Shown piece by piece: positions 54,902 through 63,628 of a stretch of DNA of 64,000 nt (its first letter is position 1; each line of letters opens with the position of its first letter). The notes under the pieces were generated by a model, which did not search any database, was not told the DNA's origin, and worked only from the letters and a program-made list of their open reading frames with translations. Both the position numbers and the translations under genes were made by a program. Source of the stretch: Moraxellaceae bacterium UBA2031 (GTDB lineage: Bacteria; Pseudomonadota; Gammaproteobacteria; Pseudomonadales; Moraxellaceae); the NCBI GenBank assembly GCA_002333145.1, contig DDBN01000081.1, positions 23,158 to 87,157 on the forward strand. Direction: 5' to 3'.

Positions 54902-57577
54902 CTAGCCAGTGTTTCGAAGGCCGGCGGCAATACCGGCAATAGTCACCATCAAAGCCTGATCAAAAGCGGTGCTTTCCTCTCCAGCCTGCCGTCGGCGCAA
55001 CATCAGCTCGGCCTGAAGCATGTGCAAAGGCTCGATGTAGGGAGTTCTGACATTAATTGAACGACGTAGTACGGGGTAACTCTGCAGCAAAGGCCTTCCG
55101 CCATTGGCCGCCAGTAGAGCATCAACTGTCACCATCAAACGGCGACGCAGTTCCTGACCCAGTACCTGTAGACCGGGATCACCCGCAGCCAGGCGCTCCT
55201 CGTAATTCTCCACAATCGCTGCATCCGCTTTGGCCAGTACCATTTCCAGCATATCCAGCACCGCGTGGAAGTAAGGCCATTCCCGTGCCATTTCATGTAA
55301 CTGTGTCGTGCGGCCACTGTCCATGGCCATATTCAAGGCACGACCAGTACCCAGCCAAGCCGGCAGCATGAGTCGAACTTGCGTCCAAGCAAATACCCAC
55401 GGAATTGCCCTTAGTGACTCCACCCCACCTTGCACGCGGCGTCTGGCTGGCCGAGAACCCAGTGGCAATAACTGCAATTCTCGTTCGGGCGTTACTGTCC
55501 GCAAATAACGAATAAAGTCAGGGGTGTCTTGGACCGTTTCCCGATAAACCGCGAGCGATACTTGGGTCATTTCCTGCATCAGATCGCGCCACTCCTGACG
55601 TGGCAATGCCGGAGGCAATAATGAGGCTTCCAACGTTGCAGAGGCATACAAATCAAGATTACGAACGGCGATCCCAGCCATACCAAACTTGAAACGGATC
55701 ATTTCCCCCTGCTCTGTTACTCGTATGGCACCATTGACTGAACCAGGCGGCTGCGACAGCAACGCCTGATGGGCTGGCGCCCCCCCTCTACTGACAGAGC
55801 CACCTCGGCCATGAAAAAGCGTCAACGTCACGCCATGCTGGTTTGCCACATCCGTTAATGCCTCCTGCGCCCGATACTGTGCCCAACTCGCTGCCAAAAA
55901 GCCCGCATCCTTAGCCGAATCCGAATAACCAATCATTATTTCTTGATGACCATTGATGATGTCGCGATACCACGGAATCGACAGCAAGGCATCCAGACAA
56001 GCACCCGCTCCGTTTAAATCATCGAGCGTCTCAAACAGAGGAACCACCCGCATCAAAACGGGCATCTCTGCTTTTTGCTGCAACAACATCACGGCCAGAA
56101 CATCACTGGGCTGTTCAGCCATGGAAATAACATAAGCGCCCAGAGAGTCAGACGGCTGCACCGCCAGCTCCCGGAAAGTCGCTAGCACTTCCTGTACTTC
56201 CGTTGAATGCAGGGGATGATCAGCGATGAGCTGGGGATGATCTGGCAATAAGGGGCGTGGGTTTTTCAGCTCTTGCAGTAAAAATTTCTGGCGTGCCGTC
56301 TCATCCCATTCAGCATAGCGACCAATGCCAAGGAATTGCGTAATAGCATCCAGAGTCTGAGTGTGCCTAGCTGACTCCTGACGTACATCCAGCTTGAGCA
56401 ACTCCACACCAAAACAGGCCAGTCGCCGGATCATATCCAGCAAATCACCATTAGCAACATCCTCCAGGCCACTATCGAGTAATGACTGATAGCATAACTG
56501 CAACGGCTCTAAGAGCTCGGCAGATGTGCGATATATACCACTATCATCGGATGACTCATGACGTAATTCAGCATCCAGCCAATCCCGGGTAAGCGTCAGC
56601 CGTTGCCGCACTGCTCGCAATAAATCACGGTAAGGCTCATTACTTTCCTGCCCCACTATCTGTCGTAATGCGGCACTACAATCTGACATCGACAGCTCAG
56701 CTCGCAGCGTTTCCACATCTTTCAGATAAAGATCGGCGGCCATCCATCGAGCCAGTAAGATCACTTCACGCGTAACATGATGCGTTACATTCGGATTTCC
56801 ATCCCGATCTCCTCCCATCCATGATGCAAACCGAACCGGAGAGCGTGTTAGTGGCAAACGCTCACCGGTGTACTCATAAAGTACCGCATCAAATTCACGC
56901 AGAAACTGCGGCACTGCCCGCCAGAGTGATTGTTCAATGACGGTAAAGCCCCACTTTGCCTCATCAACAGGTGTTGGTGGATGCTTTCGTATTTCATCAG
57001 TGTGCCATGCCGCGATAATGTGACGACGCAAAACAGATAGCTCTGCATCACGCTCTACTGGCGTCAATGCTGCATGATCTAGCCGTTCCAACGAGTCCGC
57101 AATATCATCATATTTTCGAATTAGCGTGCGTCGGCTTACCTCGGTTGGATGGGCAGTGAGAACCAGTCCAATATCCAGTTTTTCTACCGCCGAAAGAATA
57201 CTTTCTTTCGACTGCCCCTCACTGGCTAAACGTGAGAAAAGGGCACGGACTGAACCCAACTGGGGAGGCTCATCGGAACGCCACTGATGTGCACGTCGAC
57301 GCCTTACCCGGTGATACTGTTCAGCAATATTGGCCAGATTTAGAAATTGAGTAAATGCACGAGCAACAGGCAGAAGTTCATCATCGCCAAGACCAGATAA
57401 AAGACCAATCAATTCATCCCGCGCACCTGTTACACCATCCCGTGCCTGCTTTCCCAAGGAACGAATACGTTCAACCTTGTTAAAAATATCCTGCCCAGCT
57501 TGGTGACGCAGAGCATCTCCCAGCATTCGTCCTAGCAAGCGAACATCATCGCGTAACGGAGCATGTGCATCAGACAT
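54902..57577 (-). CDS. ppc: Phosphoenolpyruvate carboxylase
   Basis: Carboxylates PEP with bicarbonate to oxaloacetate, an anaplerotic step. At 891 residues it is the usual size. The catalytic His is in LTAHPTEVSRR, and FHGRGGSVSRGGAP and the C-terminal GIAAGLRNTG are both hallmarks. The ATG at 57577 (MSDAHAPLRDDVRLLG) matches family starts; an upstream ATG at 57601 is in frame but no better supported. No obvious SD. It is transcribed in the same direction as the hybrid kinase 43-67 bp upstream. Confidence 0.97.
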   Translation of the reverse strand: MSDAHAPLRDDVRLLGRMLGDALRHQAGQDIFNKVERIRSLGKQARDGVTGARDELIGLLSGLGDDELLPVARAFTQFLNLANIAEQYHRVRRRRAHQWRSDEPPQLGSVRALFSRLASEGQSKESILSAVEKLDIGLVLTAHPTEVSRRTLIRKYDDIADSLERLDHAALTPVERDAELSVLRRHIIAAWHTDEIRKHPPTPVDEAKWGFTVIEQSLWRAVPQFLREFDAVLYEYTGERLPLTRSPVRFASWMGGDRDGNPNVTHHVTREVILLARWMAADLYLKDVETLRAELSMSDCSAALRQIVGQESNEPYRDLLRAVRQRLTLTRDWLDAELRHESSDDSGIYRTSAELLEPLQLCYQSLLDSGLEDVANGDLLDMIRRLACFGVELLKLDVRQESARHTQTLDAITQFLGIGRYAEWDETARQKFLLQELKNPRPLLPDHPQLIADHPLHSTEVQEVLATFRELAVQPSDSLGAYVISMAEQPSDVLAVMLLQQKAEMPVLMRVVPLFETLDDLNGAGACLDALLSIPWYRDIINGHQEIMIGYSDSAKDAGFLAASWAQYRAQEALTDVANQHGVTLTLFHGRGGSVSRGGAPAHQALLSQPPGSVNGAIRVTEQGEMIRFKFGMAGIAVRNLDLYASATLEASLLPPALPRQEWRDLMQEMTQVSLAVYRETVQDTPDFIRYLRTVTPERELQLLPLGSRPARRRVQGGVESLRAIPWVFAWTQVRLMLPAWLGTGRALNMAMDSGRTTQLHEMAREWPYFHAVLDMLEMVLAKADAAIVENYEERLAAGDPGLQVLGQELRRRLMVTVDALLAANGGRPLLQSYPVLRRSINVRTPYIEPLHMLQAELMLRRRQAGEESTAFDQALMVTIAGIAAGLRNTG

Positions 57578-57644
57578 ATTCAAAAGACTGTATCTCCACA
57601 TTTAGGAAGGCCCCCTGGAGGTGCCATGTACTTACAGCAAGACT

Positions 57645-60440
57645 CTAGGCCGATATCCCAGTATCGGCAGGAGCCCAGCGAGCCAGCTTTTCCCCAAGCA
57701 TGCGCAGACTGACTGGCTTCGGTAAATGATCATCCATTCCCGCCGCATAACAGTTATCAATATGATGCTGAGTCACATGAGCACTGACAGCCACAATCGG
57801 CACCCGTGCCCGCCCTTCTGCCGCCTCTAGCAACCTGATTTCACGCACCGCCGTGTAACCATCCATCACCGGCATTTCACAATCCATCAACACAAGATCA
57901 AATCGCTGCCGCGTGCGACGAATAAGTGCAACAGCTTGTTCACCATTCTCCACCAACTCAGCGGTAATACCAAAACGCCTCAATAGGCCAAGTATGACTA
58001 GTTGATTCGTATGATTGTCTTCCGCCACAAGTACGCTTAATGATGAATACTGCGGTAACTTATCCCGAACAAGTACAGACTCTATCGGTCGTTTATCAAT
58101 CACCGTTAGAACAGCTTGTTGCAACTCACTTGCCATCAACGGCCGCTCGAAAGCATGCGCTACACCTGCATGCACCAAAACACCTGGGTTTGGTTGCAGC
58201 TGAGGTAGCGCAAACAGCAGTGTCCTAATGTTCTGCAGAAGAGGCTCATGAGTAACACGCTCATGAAGCGTCAACCCATTCATGTCCGGCAGTTGTAATG
58301 CCGTTACCAATAAATCGAAGGGTTTCCCAGCATGTGCTGCATCACGAAGACGAATCAGGGCGGCCTCGCCCGACTGAACGCTTTCGATCAAAAGGCCACG
58401 TGTTGCTGCCTCCGAAGCCATCACAACACCAAACCGCTTGTCTTCATCTACTAGCAGCAAACGAACCATTGGCAAATATTCAGGCCAGAAAATACGAGGG
58501 ACAGCACCTTGCGCAGTCTGCACATATATTGTCGCTGTAAACACAGACCCCCTTCCTTGCTCACTCTTTGCTGTCAAATCTCCGCCCATCAACCGACAGA
58601 GATCACGACTAATGCTAAGGCCTAAACCAGAACCCCCATAATTTCGTACGATCGAAGCATCAGCCTGCACAAAACTGTCAAAAATATAAGGAATACGACT
58701 CTCTGGAATACCGACGCCTGTATCAATCACGATGAAGCGCAGGCCAATATCCCTACCACTTCCAAATGTTTCAAGACGCAGCTCAATATGGCCATGATGC
58801 GTAAACTTGACGGCATTGGATAAAAGATTGACGAGCACCTGTCGCAACCTCACTACATCACCCACTACCTCTGTGGGCACATCCGTCGCCACGGAACATA
58901 ATATCGTTAACTGTTGTTTATAGACTCTTGCCTTAAATAAAGAAAAGGAATCCTCAACTAACTTATCAACCAGAAAGGGAGCCATTTCGATAGCCATCTG
59001 ACCCGCTTCAATTTTGGAGTGATCAAGGACATCATTAATAACATCCAGCAATGTGTTGCCGGACGACTCCATGGTGGACAGTATCTTCAACTGCTCATGA
59101 TTCAGCCCAGTTGTTTTTAATAATTCAGCCATACCTAGCACGCCATTCATCGGCGTACGGATCTCGTGACTCATCATCGCAAGAAACTGACTTTTTGCCT
59201 GACTCTGGGCATGCGACATTAATGCCTCCTCGCGGCTTAATGCATCTGTCTGCTTGAGTCGACGTAAATGCAGGCCTAAGCCCAGAGAAAGCAGCACGAC
59301 CGTTAGCAATAGCCCAATTTTTATCCCGATTACGGAGGAGTGAAACAGAGGAATGACAGCCATCACAGATAAGGCGGTTGCAATGGCACTGCCCAGAAAA
59401 AATATCCAGCCCAATAAAAAATAGACCGCGAGCCGATTGGCATCTCTTATCGAAGCCACTGCCATGGCCAGAATATAGACACTTACCAAGACACCTCCGC
59501 ACAGCGCCACAATCGCCCCGTATGTGGGCCCTAGCCAAGGTAAGGCGAGCATTACTAGCACGCCAACAACCGTCAGATACACAGCACCACGGTACCAAGG
59601 CGACTGCCGACTGACATTAAGGTATTGAGTTGAAAACAGCAGATAAAAAATAGCCGCAGAGCCTACAAAAACCGACAATATGAGATTTTGCAAAAGGCCC
59701 GCCGACTTAAAAATAGAAAACATCAGGCCGTCAACACACAACAGATAGCCAACGGTGGGTACCAGGGCTAGCACATAGAAAAGGAATAACCGTTCGCGCG
59801 AGGTAAAAAAAATGAACAGGTTATAGCCCAGCAGAACAAGTATCGCACCGTAAAACATGCCATCCAGCATTTGCCAGCGACCAGCCTCAATCCAGAATGC
59901 TTCTGGTTGATATAATCGGACTGGCATAAGTAGGTTGCTTGACGAACGAACCTTTAGAAACACTTCACTCTGCCCTGTTGGCAGTAAAAGCGGCGCAGCC
60001 AGCTGCCTTATCGGCCAGGGGCGATCATCCCAAGATTCGGTATCCCCGGTGACTATTTGCTGAAAGCCCCCTCTACCATCCGGGGCATAGACATGAACAT
60101 GATCCAGGAGGGGAAAGTCGACATGAAGGATGCGTAAATCAGGAGTACTGGATGAATTCTGAAAGGAAAGCCTGAACCAATAGGCAGCCTGAGGATCAAA
60201 ACCCCAATTAGAAGTATCAGTTTGCGGCTGGAAACGCTCAGGATGCTGCCTGACATCCTCAAGTGTGGCCTCTCTTCCTGCATCTCGCCACCACAGCAAG
60301 TGACCGTCAAGGAATTGCACATCTACTTTTTTCAGAACAACAGGTTTGGCCCACAAGGGAGAGTGTCCAAACAGTAACAGCAGTACAATCAGCTGTATGG
60401 TACGAATATATAAGACGGCTGCCGGGTCATTCCTTGCCAT
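57645..60440 (-). CDS. Hybrid sensor kinase with 7TMR-DISM sensor and two receivers, first receiver degenerate
   Basis: About 931 residues. Signal/anchor, periplasmic 7TMR-DISM extracellular domain (about 38-180), seven-helix membrane module (about 195-395), coiled coil, HisKA with His427 ([12 protein letters not shown]), HATPase_c (DTGVGIP, GGSGLGLSI), receiver 1 (662-785) and receiver 2 (803-925). Receiver 2 is intact (D855, K910). Receiver 1 has Ala716 at the phosphoacceptor position (LLVTALQLPDMNG) and Arg768 for the usual Lys, so it cannot be phosphorylated. Residue numbers count from a Met two codons upstream (60446); the ATG at 60440 has AGGA at 7 nt and is preferred. Confidence 0.9.
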   Translation of the reverse strand: MARNDPAAVLYIRTIQLIVLLLLFGHSPLWAKPVVLKKVDVQFLDGHLLWWRDAGREATLEDVRQHPERFQPQTDTSNWGFDPQAAYWFRLSFQNSSSTPDLRILHVDFPLLDHVHVYAPDGRGGFQQIVTGDTESWDDRPWPIRQLAAPLLLPTGQSEVFLKVRSSSNLLMPVRLYQPEAFWIEAGRWQMLDGMFYGAILVLLGYNLFIFFTSRERLFLFYVLALVPTVGYLLCVDGLMFSIFKSAGLLQNLILSVFVGSAAIFYLLFSTQYLNVSRQSPWYRGAVYLTVVGVLVMLALPWLGPTYGAIVALCGGVLVSVYILAMAVASIRDANRLAVYFLLGWIFFLGSAIATALSVMAVIPLFHSSVIGIKIGLLLTVVLLSLGLGLHLRRLKQTDALSREEALMSHAQSQAKSQFLAMMSHEIRTPMNGVLGMAELLKTTGLNHEQLKILSTMESSGNTLLDVINDVLDHSKIEAGQMAIEMAPFLVDKLVEDSFSLFKARVYKQQLTILCSVATDVPTEVVGDVVRLRQVLVNLLSNAVKFTHHGHIELRLETFGSGRDIGLRFIVIDTGVGIPESRIPYIFDSFVQADASIVRNYGGSGLGLSISRDLCRLMGGDLTAKSEQGRGSVFTATIYVQTAQGAVPRIFWPEYLPMVRLLLVDEDKRFGVVMASEAATRGLLIESVQSGEAALIRLRDAAHAGKPFDLLVTALQLPDMNGLTLHERVTHEPLLQNIRTLLFALPQLQPNPGVLVHAGVAHAFERPLMASELQQAVLTVIDKRPIESVLVRDKLPQYSSLSVLVAEDNHTNQLVILGLLRRFGITAELVENGEQAVALIRRTRQRFDLVLMDCEMPVMDGYTAVREIRLLEAAEGRARVPIVAVSAHVTQHHIDNCYAAGMDDHLPKPVSLRMLGEKLARWAPADTGISA

Positions 60441-60743
60441 GGGCATATCCTGTTTCCATCGTGGGAAATTACATCAAAAGTATGACCTTAACTACTATAG
60501 TGATATCCCCAAAATAGCTGGTATATATCTGCCTATCGGAGAACAAGCTCCGACAACCGGCTAACACCTCCACTATCTTGTCGTCGAGCTGATTATTCGT
60601 ACAGATTATAGGTGCCTTACCTTCAAATTTCAGATAGTCATTGCTAGGATTGATCCACCTGTAGCTCACGTGAGAGGCGGTGTGTATGCCTTCATCTCCT
60701 GCAACCCCTGCCAATAACAATACGTAACCTTCACGGAACATTC
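60441..60743. other. 303-bp divergent region between hybrid kinase and GGDEF-like gene
   Basis: Holds the promoters of two divergent signalling genes. A perfect 10-bp palindrome CTCACGTGAG lies at 60665-60674 and a small hairpin CGGAG-N6-CTCCG at about 60537-60552. A 90-codon minus-strand frame (60469-60741) fills most of it but has no SD and no recognisable features; I do not call it a gene. No clear -35/-10 pair is visible. Confidence 0.4.
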
Positions 60744-61817
60744 ATGAGCGCCCCGAAATCGGACCACATTTCTCCCTTTGCGCCTCAGCAGTTTCTAGGC
60801 CTTCATTTACCTCGCGCTCAGCTGGCTTTTCGTATTGCCTTAGCATTGCTCGTGCTGACCTACGCCTACTTTGTCCCTGCCCCGCTCACGCTAACCCCAT
60901 ACGTGGTCTTTCTGATCGGTGTGATTGTCTACATCGGCATACAGAGCCTGCTCGGGCTCACTACTATTTTCAACAAAACCTCTTCTATCATTCTCAATGC
61001 CATTACAATGGTAGACATTATTGGAGCTCTTGCGGTCGTTCTTAACGACCCTAATACCTTCCCGCCCACACAGGTTTTAGTATTCATCGCCCTGATATTA
61101 GCTGCCGCACAGCATCGTCAACAGGCATTTATGACTGTTCTGGCCTCATCAGTAGCGGCCTCAATTATCGTTATTAGTATTCGACAGCCTCTGATTGATC
61201 AACCGTATAACGCTACATTTTTTGGGATGATCGTTCTGCTGGCAGCTGTCTCCTTGGCACTTTTCATCGTGGCATCTCATTTAGAGCATCTGCGTAATCG
61301 GGCCTCCCGAGTGACAGAGACCGACCCACTTACCGGGCTGGGTAACCGTTGGACCTTTTACGAAGCCGCCAAATACCTTCTGCCCTATCATCAACGCAAT
61401 CTGACGCCAATGGTGGTCATGTATGCGGATATTGAAGTTACTCAGTATAAAGGGAAGAAACCGGCCAAAACCGTCAACCAATACCTGCTTAAACAGTTTG
61501 CCAGCATTGTGGACCAGCGCGTGCGGGCCAGTGACATTGCCGTCCATTATGGGGGCAACGAGTTTGCCTTTCTGCTGGTTGACACTACTACCAAAGATGC
61601 CGAAACCTTGGCATTTGACCTCCAACAGAACTTCAATAACTGGGCACGCCAGAAAGAACTGGCTGCCTACGCCCATATTGGTATGGCGGTAATCCCACCC
61701 CGCCCTATCGCCATGGATCAAGTCTTGATCAGTATCAATGCCGCCCTACACCGTGCTCGCCAGTATAAAAAAGGGGTATCTGGAGCCGTCTTTGCCGACC
61801 CCGAGCACGGCCGCTGA
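60744..61817 (+). CDS. Membrane protein with degenerate GGDEF domain and retained I-site
   Basis: A 357-residue protein: five or six hydrophobic helices (about 28-175) as a membrane sensor, then a GGDEF-type domain from residue 190 (VTETDPLTGLGNRWTFYEA). The active-site signature reads GGNEF (270-274), so the catalytic third residue is Asn. The usual DxDxFKxxND substrate/metal stretch is replaced by ADIEVTQYKGKKPAK. RASD (261-264) stands exactly five residues before it, where an inhibitory I-site (RxxD) sits. It probably does not make c-di-GMP but may bind it. SD GGAA. Divergent from the hybrid kinase. Confidence 0.87.
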   Translation: MSAPKSDHISPFAPQQFLGLHLPRAQLAFRIALALLVLTYAYFVPAPLTLTPYVVFLIGVIVYIGIQSLLGLTTIFNKTSSIILNAITMVDIIGALAVVLNDPNTFPPTQVLVFIALILAAAQHRQQAFMTVLASSVAASIIVISIRQPLIDQPYNATFFGMIVLLAAVSLALFIVASHLEHLRNRASRVTETDPLTGLGNRWTFYEAAKYLLPYHQRNLTPMVVMYADIEVTQYKGKKPAKTVNQYLLKQFASIVDQRVRASDIAVHYGGNEFAFLLVDTTTKDAETLAFDLQQNFNNWARQKELAAYAHIGMAVIPPRPIAMDQVLISINAALHRARQYKKGVSGAVFADPEHGR

Positions 61818-61835
61818 CCCACTATGCGCCTCATT

Positions 61836-61870
61836 ATCCCCAAGCCTTTACCTCACAAGGGATTGGGGAT
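61836..61870 (+). terminator. Terminator of the GGDEF-like gene
   Basis: 8-bp stem ATCCCCAA / TTGGGGAT with a 19-nt loop, followed by TCTTATTTTT, 19 bp after the stop. Confidence 0.65.
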
Positions 61871-62070
61871 TCTTATTTTTCTCGTATCCCCTGCATTTTT
61901 TTGAAAACTGTCAAACAAAAGTGATGCAAAAGGGGATTCTCGATGCTAACATCTCCGCGCCGATTAGTTGGATGCTAGGTAATCTGGGTGCCATGCGGGC
62001 ATGGAAGTGCCACAGGGTTCCGATAGTGCATTTAGCATAGTCGCCAAACACGCAACCTGAGAGAGACATC

Positions 62071-62289
62071 ATGCAAATCAAGAACATCGCTGTTACTGCC
62101 GCTATCGTTGCCGCCCTTGCTATCGCTGGCTGCGCCAAGAAAGAAGAAGCTCCTGCTGTTGAAGAAGCTGCTGCTGTTGTTGAAGCTCCTGCTGCCGAAG
62201 CCGCTCCTGTTGTTGAAGCTGCTCCTGCTGTTGAAGCTGCTGCTCCTGCTGCTGAAGCCGCTCCTGCTGAAGCTGCTCCAGCACAGTAA
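62071..62289 (+). CDS. Small Ala/Glu/Pro-rich lipoprotein
   Basis: A 72-residue lipoprotein: signal MQIKNIAVTAAIVAALAIAGC (Cys21, lipobox AIAGC), then AKKEEAP and a low-complexity tail built from A, E, P and V in imperfect units of about six residues (PAVEAA, PAAEAA, PVVEAA). The DNA is correspondingly repetitive (62147-62283, mostly GCT, CCT, GTT and GAA codons). It is acidic and probably extended, like a periplasmic spacer. SD GAGAG. The family is not assignable. Confidence 0.7.
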   Translation: MQIKNIAVTAAIVAALAIAGCAKKEEAPAVEEAAAVVEAPAAEAAPVVEAAPAVEAAAPAAEAAPAEAAPAQ

Positions 62290-62313
62290 TCAGATCTTTC
62301 CAGATCTGATGCA

Positions 62314-62340
62314 AAAAAGGGGTGCATTGCACCCCTTTTT
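62314..62340 (+). terminator. Terminator of the small lipoprotein gene
   Basis: 12-bp stem AAAAAGGGGTGC / GCACCCCTTTTT with a 3-nt loop. A second small hairpin, CAGATCT-N4-AGATCTG (62291-62308), sits between it and the stop codon. Confidence 0.85.
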
Positions 62341-62382
62341 CTATGCCTTTTTTTTACCTTTTAACCTGACTGGATAAAGATC

Positions 62383-62886
62383 ATGACTTCTTGCCCATGC
62401 GGCAGCAGCCGTGAGTTTGACGTTTGCTGCAGCCCCTTTATTCAGGGAACTAGCCGTCCCACAACTGCTGAAGCCTTGATGCGCTCACGATACGCAGCCT
62501 ACGTTAAAGGCAATATCGATTACATCATGGCCACAACATTGCCTGCCAGCCGTGCTGATAGCGATATAGATGCGATGCGCTCCTGGGCTAACAATGCCGA
62601 GTGGACTGGACTCGAAATTGTCTCGACCCAAGATGGTCAAGCTGATAACAAGCAAGGTCAGATTGAGTTTATCGCCCATTACGCCATGGGTGGTATTGCA
62701 CAGCGCCATCACGAGCAATCGCTGTTTGTGAAGGAAGATGATCAGTGGTTTTTCAAAGATGGAGAGGTGCTCTACTCTGGCCCCGCCGAGAAACCAAAAC
62801 CGGTGGTTAATACCACGCGCATCGGACGCAATGATCCCTGCACCTGTGGCAGCGGGAAAAAATACAAGAAGTGCTGCGGCGCCTGA
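62383..62886 (+). CDS. ychJ: YchJ-family protein with two SEC-C motifs
   Basis: A 167-residue protein with a SEC-C zinc motif at each end: [13 protein letters not shown] at residues 4-16 and [17 protein letters not shown] at the C-terminus. Between them is the YchJ core ([21 protein letters not shown]). SEC-C motifs bind zinc and, in SecA, contact SecB; YchJ's own role is not settled. It lies 43 bp after the lipoprotein terminator. Confidence 0.92.
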   Translation: MTSCPCGSSREFDVCCSPFIQGTSRPTTAEALMRSRYAAYVKGNIDYIMATTLPASRADSDIDAMRSWANNAEWTGLEIVSTQDGQADNKQGQIEFIAHYAMGGIAQRHHEQSLFVKEDDQWFFKDGEVLYSGPAEKPKPVVNTTRIGRNDPCTCGSGKKYKKCCGA

Positions 62887-62893
62887 AAGCGCC

Positions 62894-63628
62894 CTACTTC
62901 CAGTTGACTGAGTTGCAGTGCTGGCGATTACGCTCGTCCTGCATAGGCAGTATTGCGCAGACTAAGGCCTGCTTATGATGGGCCTCTACTCTTGCCCAAA
63001 CTCGATCAGCATGCTGCTGCCCAGCTTGCCCTGCCGCCCAGGATTGACTGCGCAGCAGCGTATTGCTGACGATTACCCGACTGGCCGGTGAAATCCTGTA
63101 CCAGCCATCCAGCCCAATATCCACGATTGCCTCCATTACTTTCGGCTCCCAAGGGCCGAGGCGAGCAGCCTCTGCAAGAGCGCTCTCCATCTCGGCATCA
63201 TGGCCGCCAGCTCGTACTAAGGCATACGCAAGAGCAGCATGCGCGTAGGGCCACGTCGGCCGCAATCGAATGGAATCACGATAGCTGGCAATGGCTTTCT
63301 CACGCTCTGGCCGTGCTTCTGGATCTCCGATAGGAGCCATGATGAAACGGGCCTCATGAATACGGGCCAATCCTTCACGATAATCTGCATTCATTGGCGA
63401 TAAACGTACCGCGAGATTGGCCAGGGCATAGGCCTGCTGCCAATCTTCATCTTGCGGAGAAAAAAACTCATTTTGAGTTTGTGCCTTAGACAACTGAAAA
63501 GACCAGGCCTCTACCCAAGCCCCACCTCTGAACGCCGCGATATCCGCAACCATCCCTAGAATCGACCAGATACCAAATACACCCATAATAAGTGCTGCAG
63601 CCAGCCAACCGGTCTGCCGCCTGCTCAT
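62894..63628 (-). CDS. Membrane-anchored TPR-like protein, probably of an exopolysaccharide locus
   Basis: A 244-residue protein with an N-terminal membrane anchor (GWLAAALIMGVFGIWSILGM) and a helical periplasmic part with TPR-like segments (YALANLAVRLSPMNADYREG, AIASYRDSIRLRPTWPYAHA). The C-terminus has a Cys pair (LVCAILPMQDERNRQHC). Its ATG overlaps the stop of the CpsB-like gene by 4 bp (ATGA), so it is the downstream partner of a polysaccharide phosphatase. It may resemble VpsP-type exopolysaccharide proteins, but that is a weak inference. Confidence 0.6.
   Translation of the reverse strand: MSRRQTGWLAAALIMGVFGIWSILGMVADIAAFRGGAWVEAWSFQLSKAQTQNEFFSPQDEDWQQAYALANLAVRLSPMNADYREGLARIHEARFIMAPIGDPEARPEREKAIASYRDSIRLRPTWPYAHAALAYALVRAGGHDAEMESALAEAARLGPWEPKVMEAIVDIGLDGWYRISPASRVIVSNTLLRSQSWAAGQAGQQHADRVWARVEAHHKQALVCAILPMQDERNRQHCNSVNWK

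Noticed and set aside
60469..60741. 90-codon minus-strand frame between the GGDEF-like gene and the hybrid kinase
   Set aside because: No SD, start adjacent to the divergent GGDEF-like ATG, no recognisable domain, and it would occupy the promoter region of two genes. The composition is not distinctive enough to call it.
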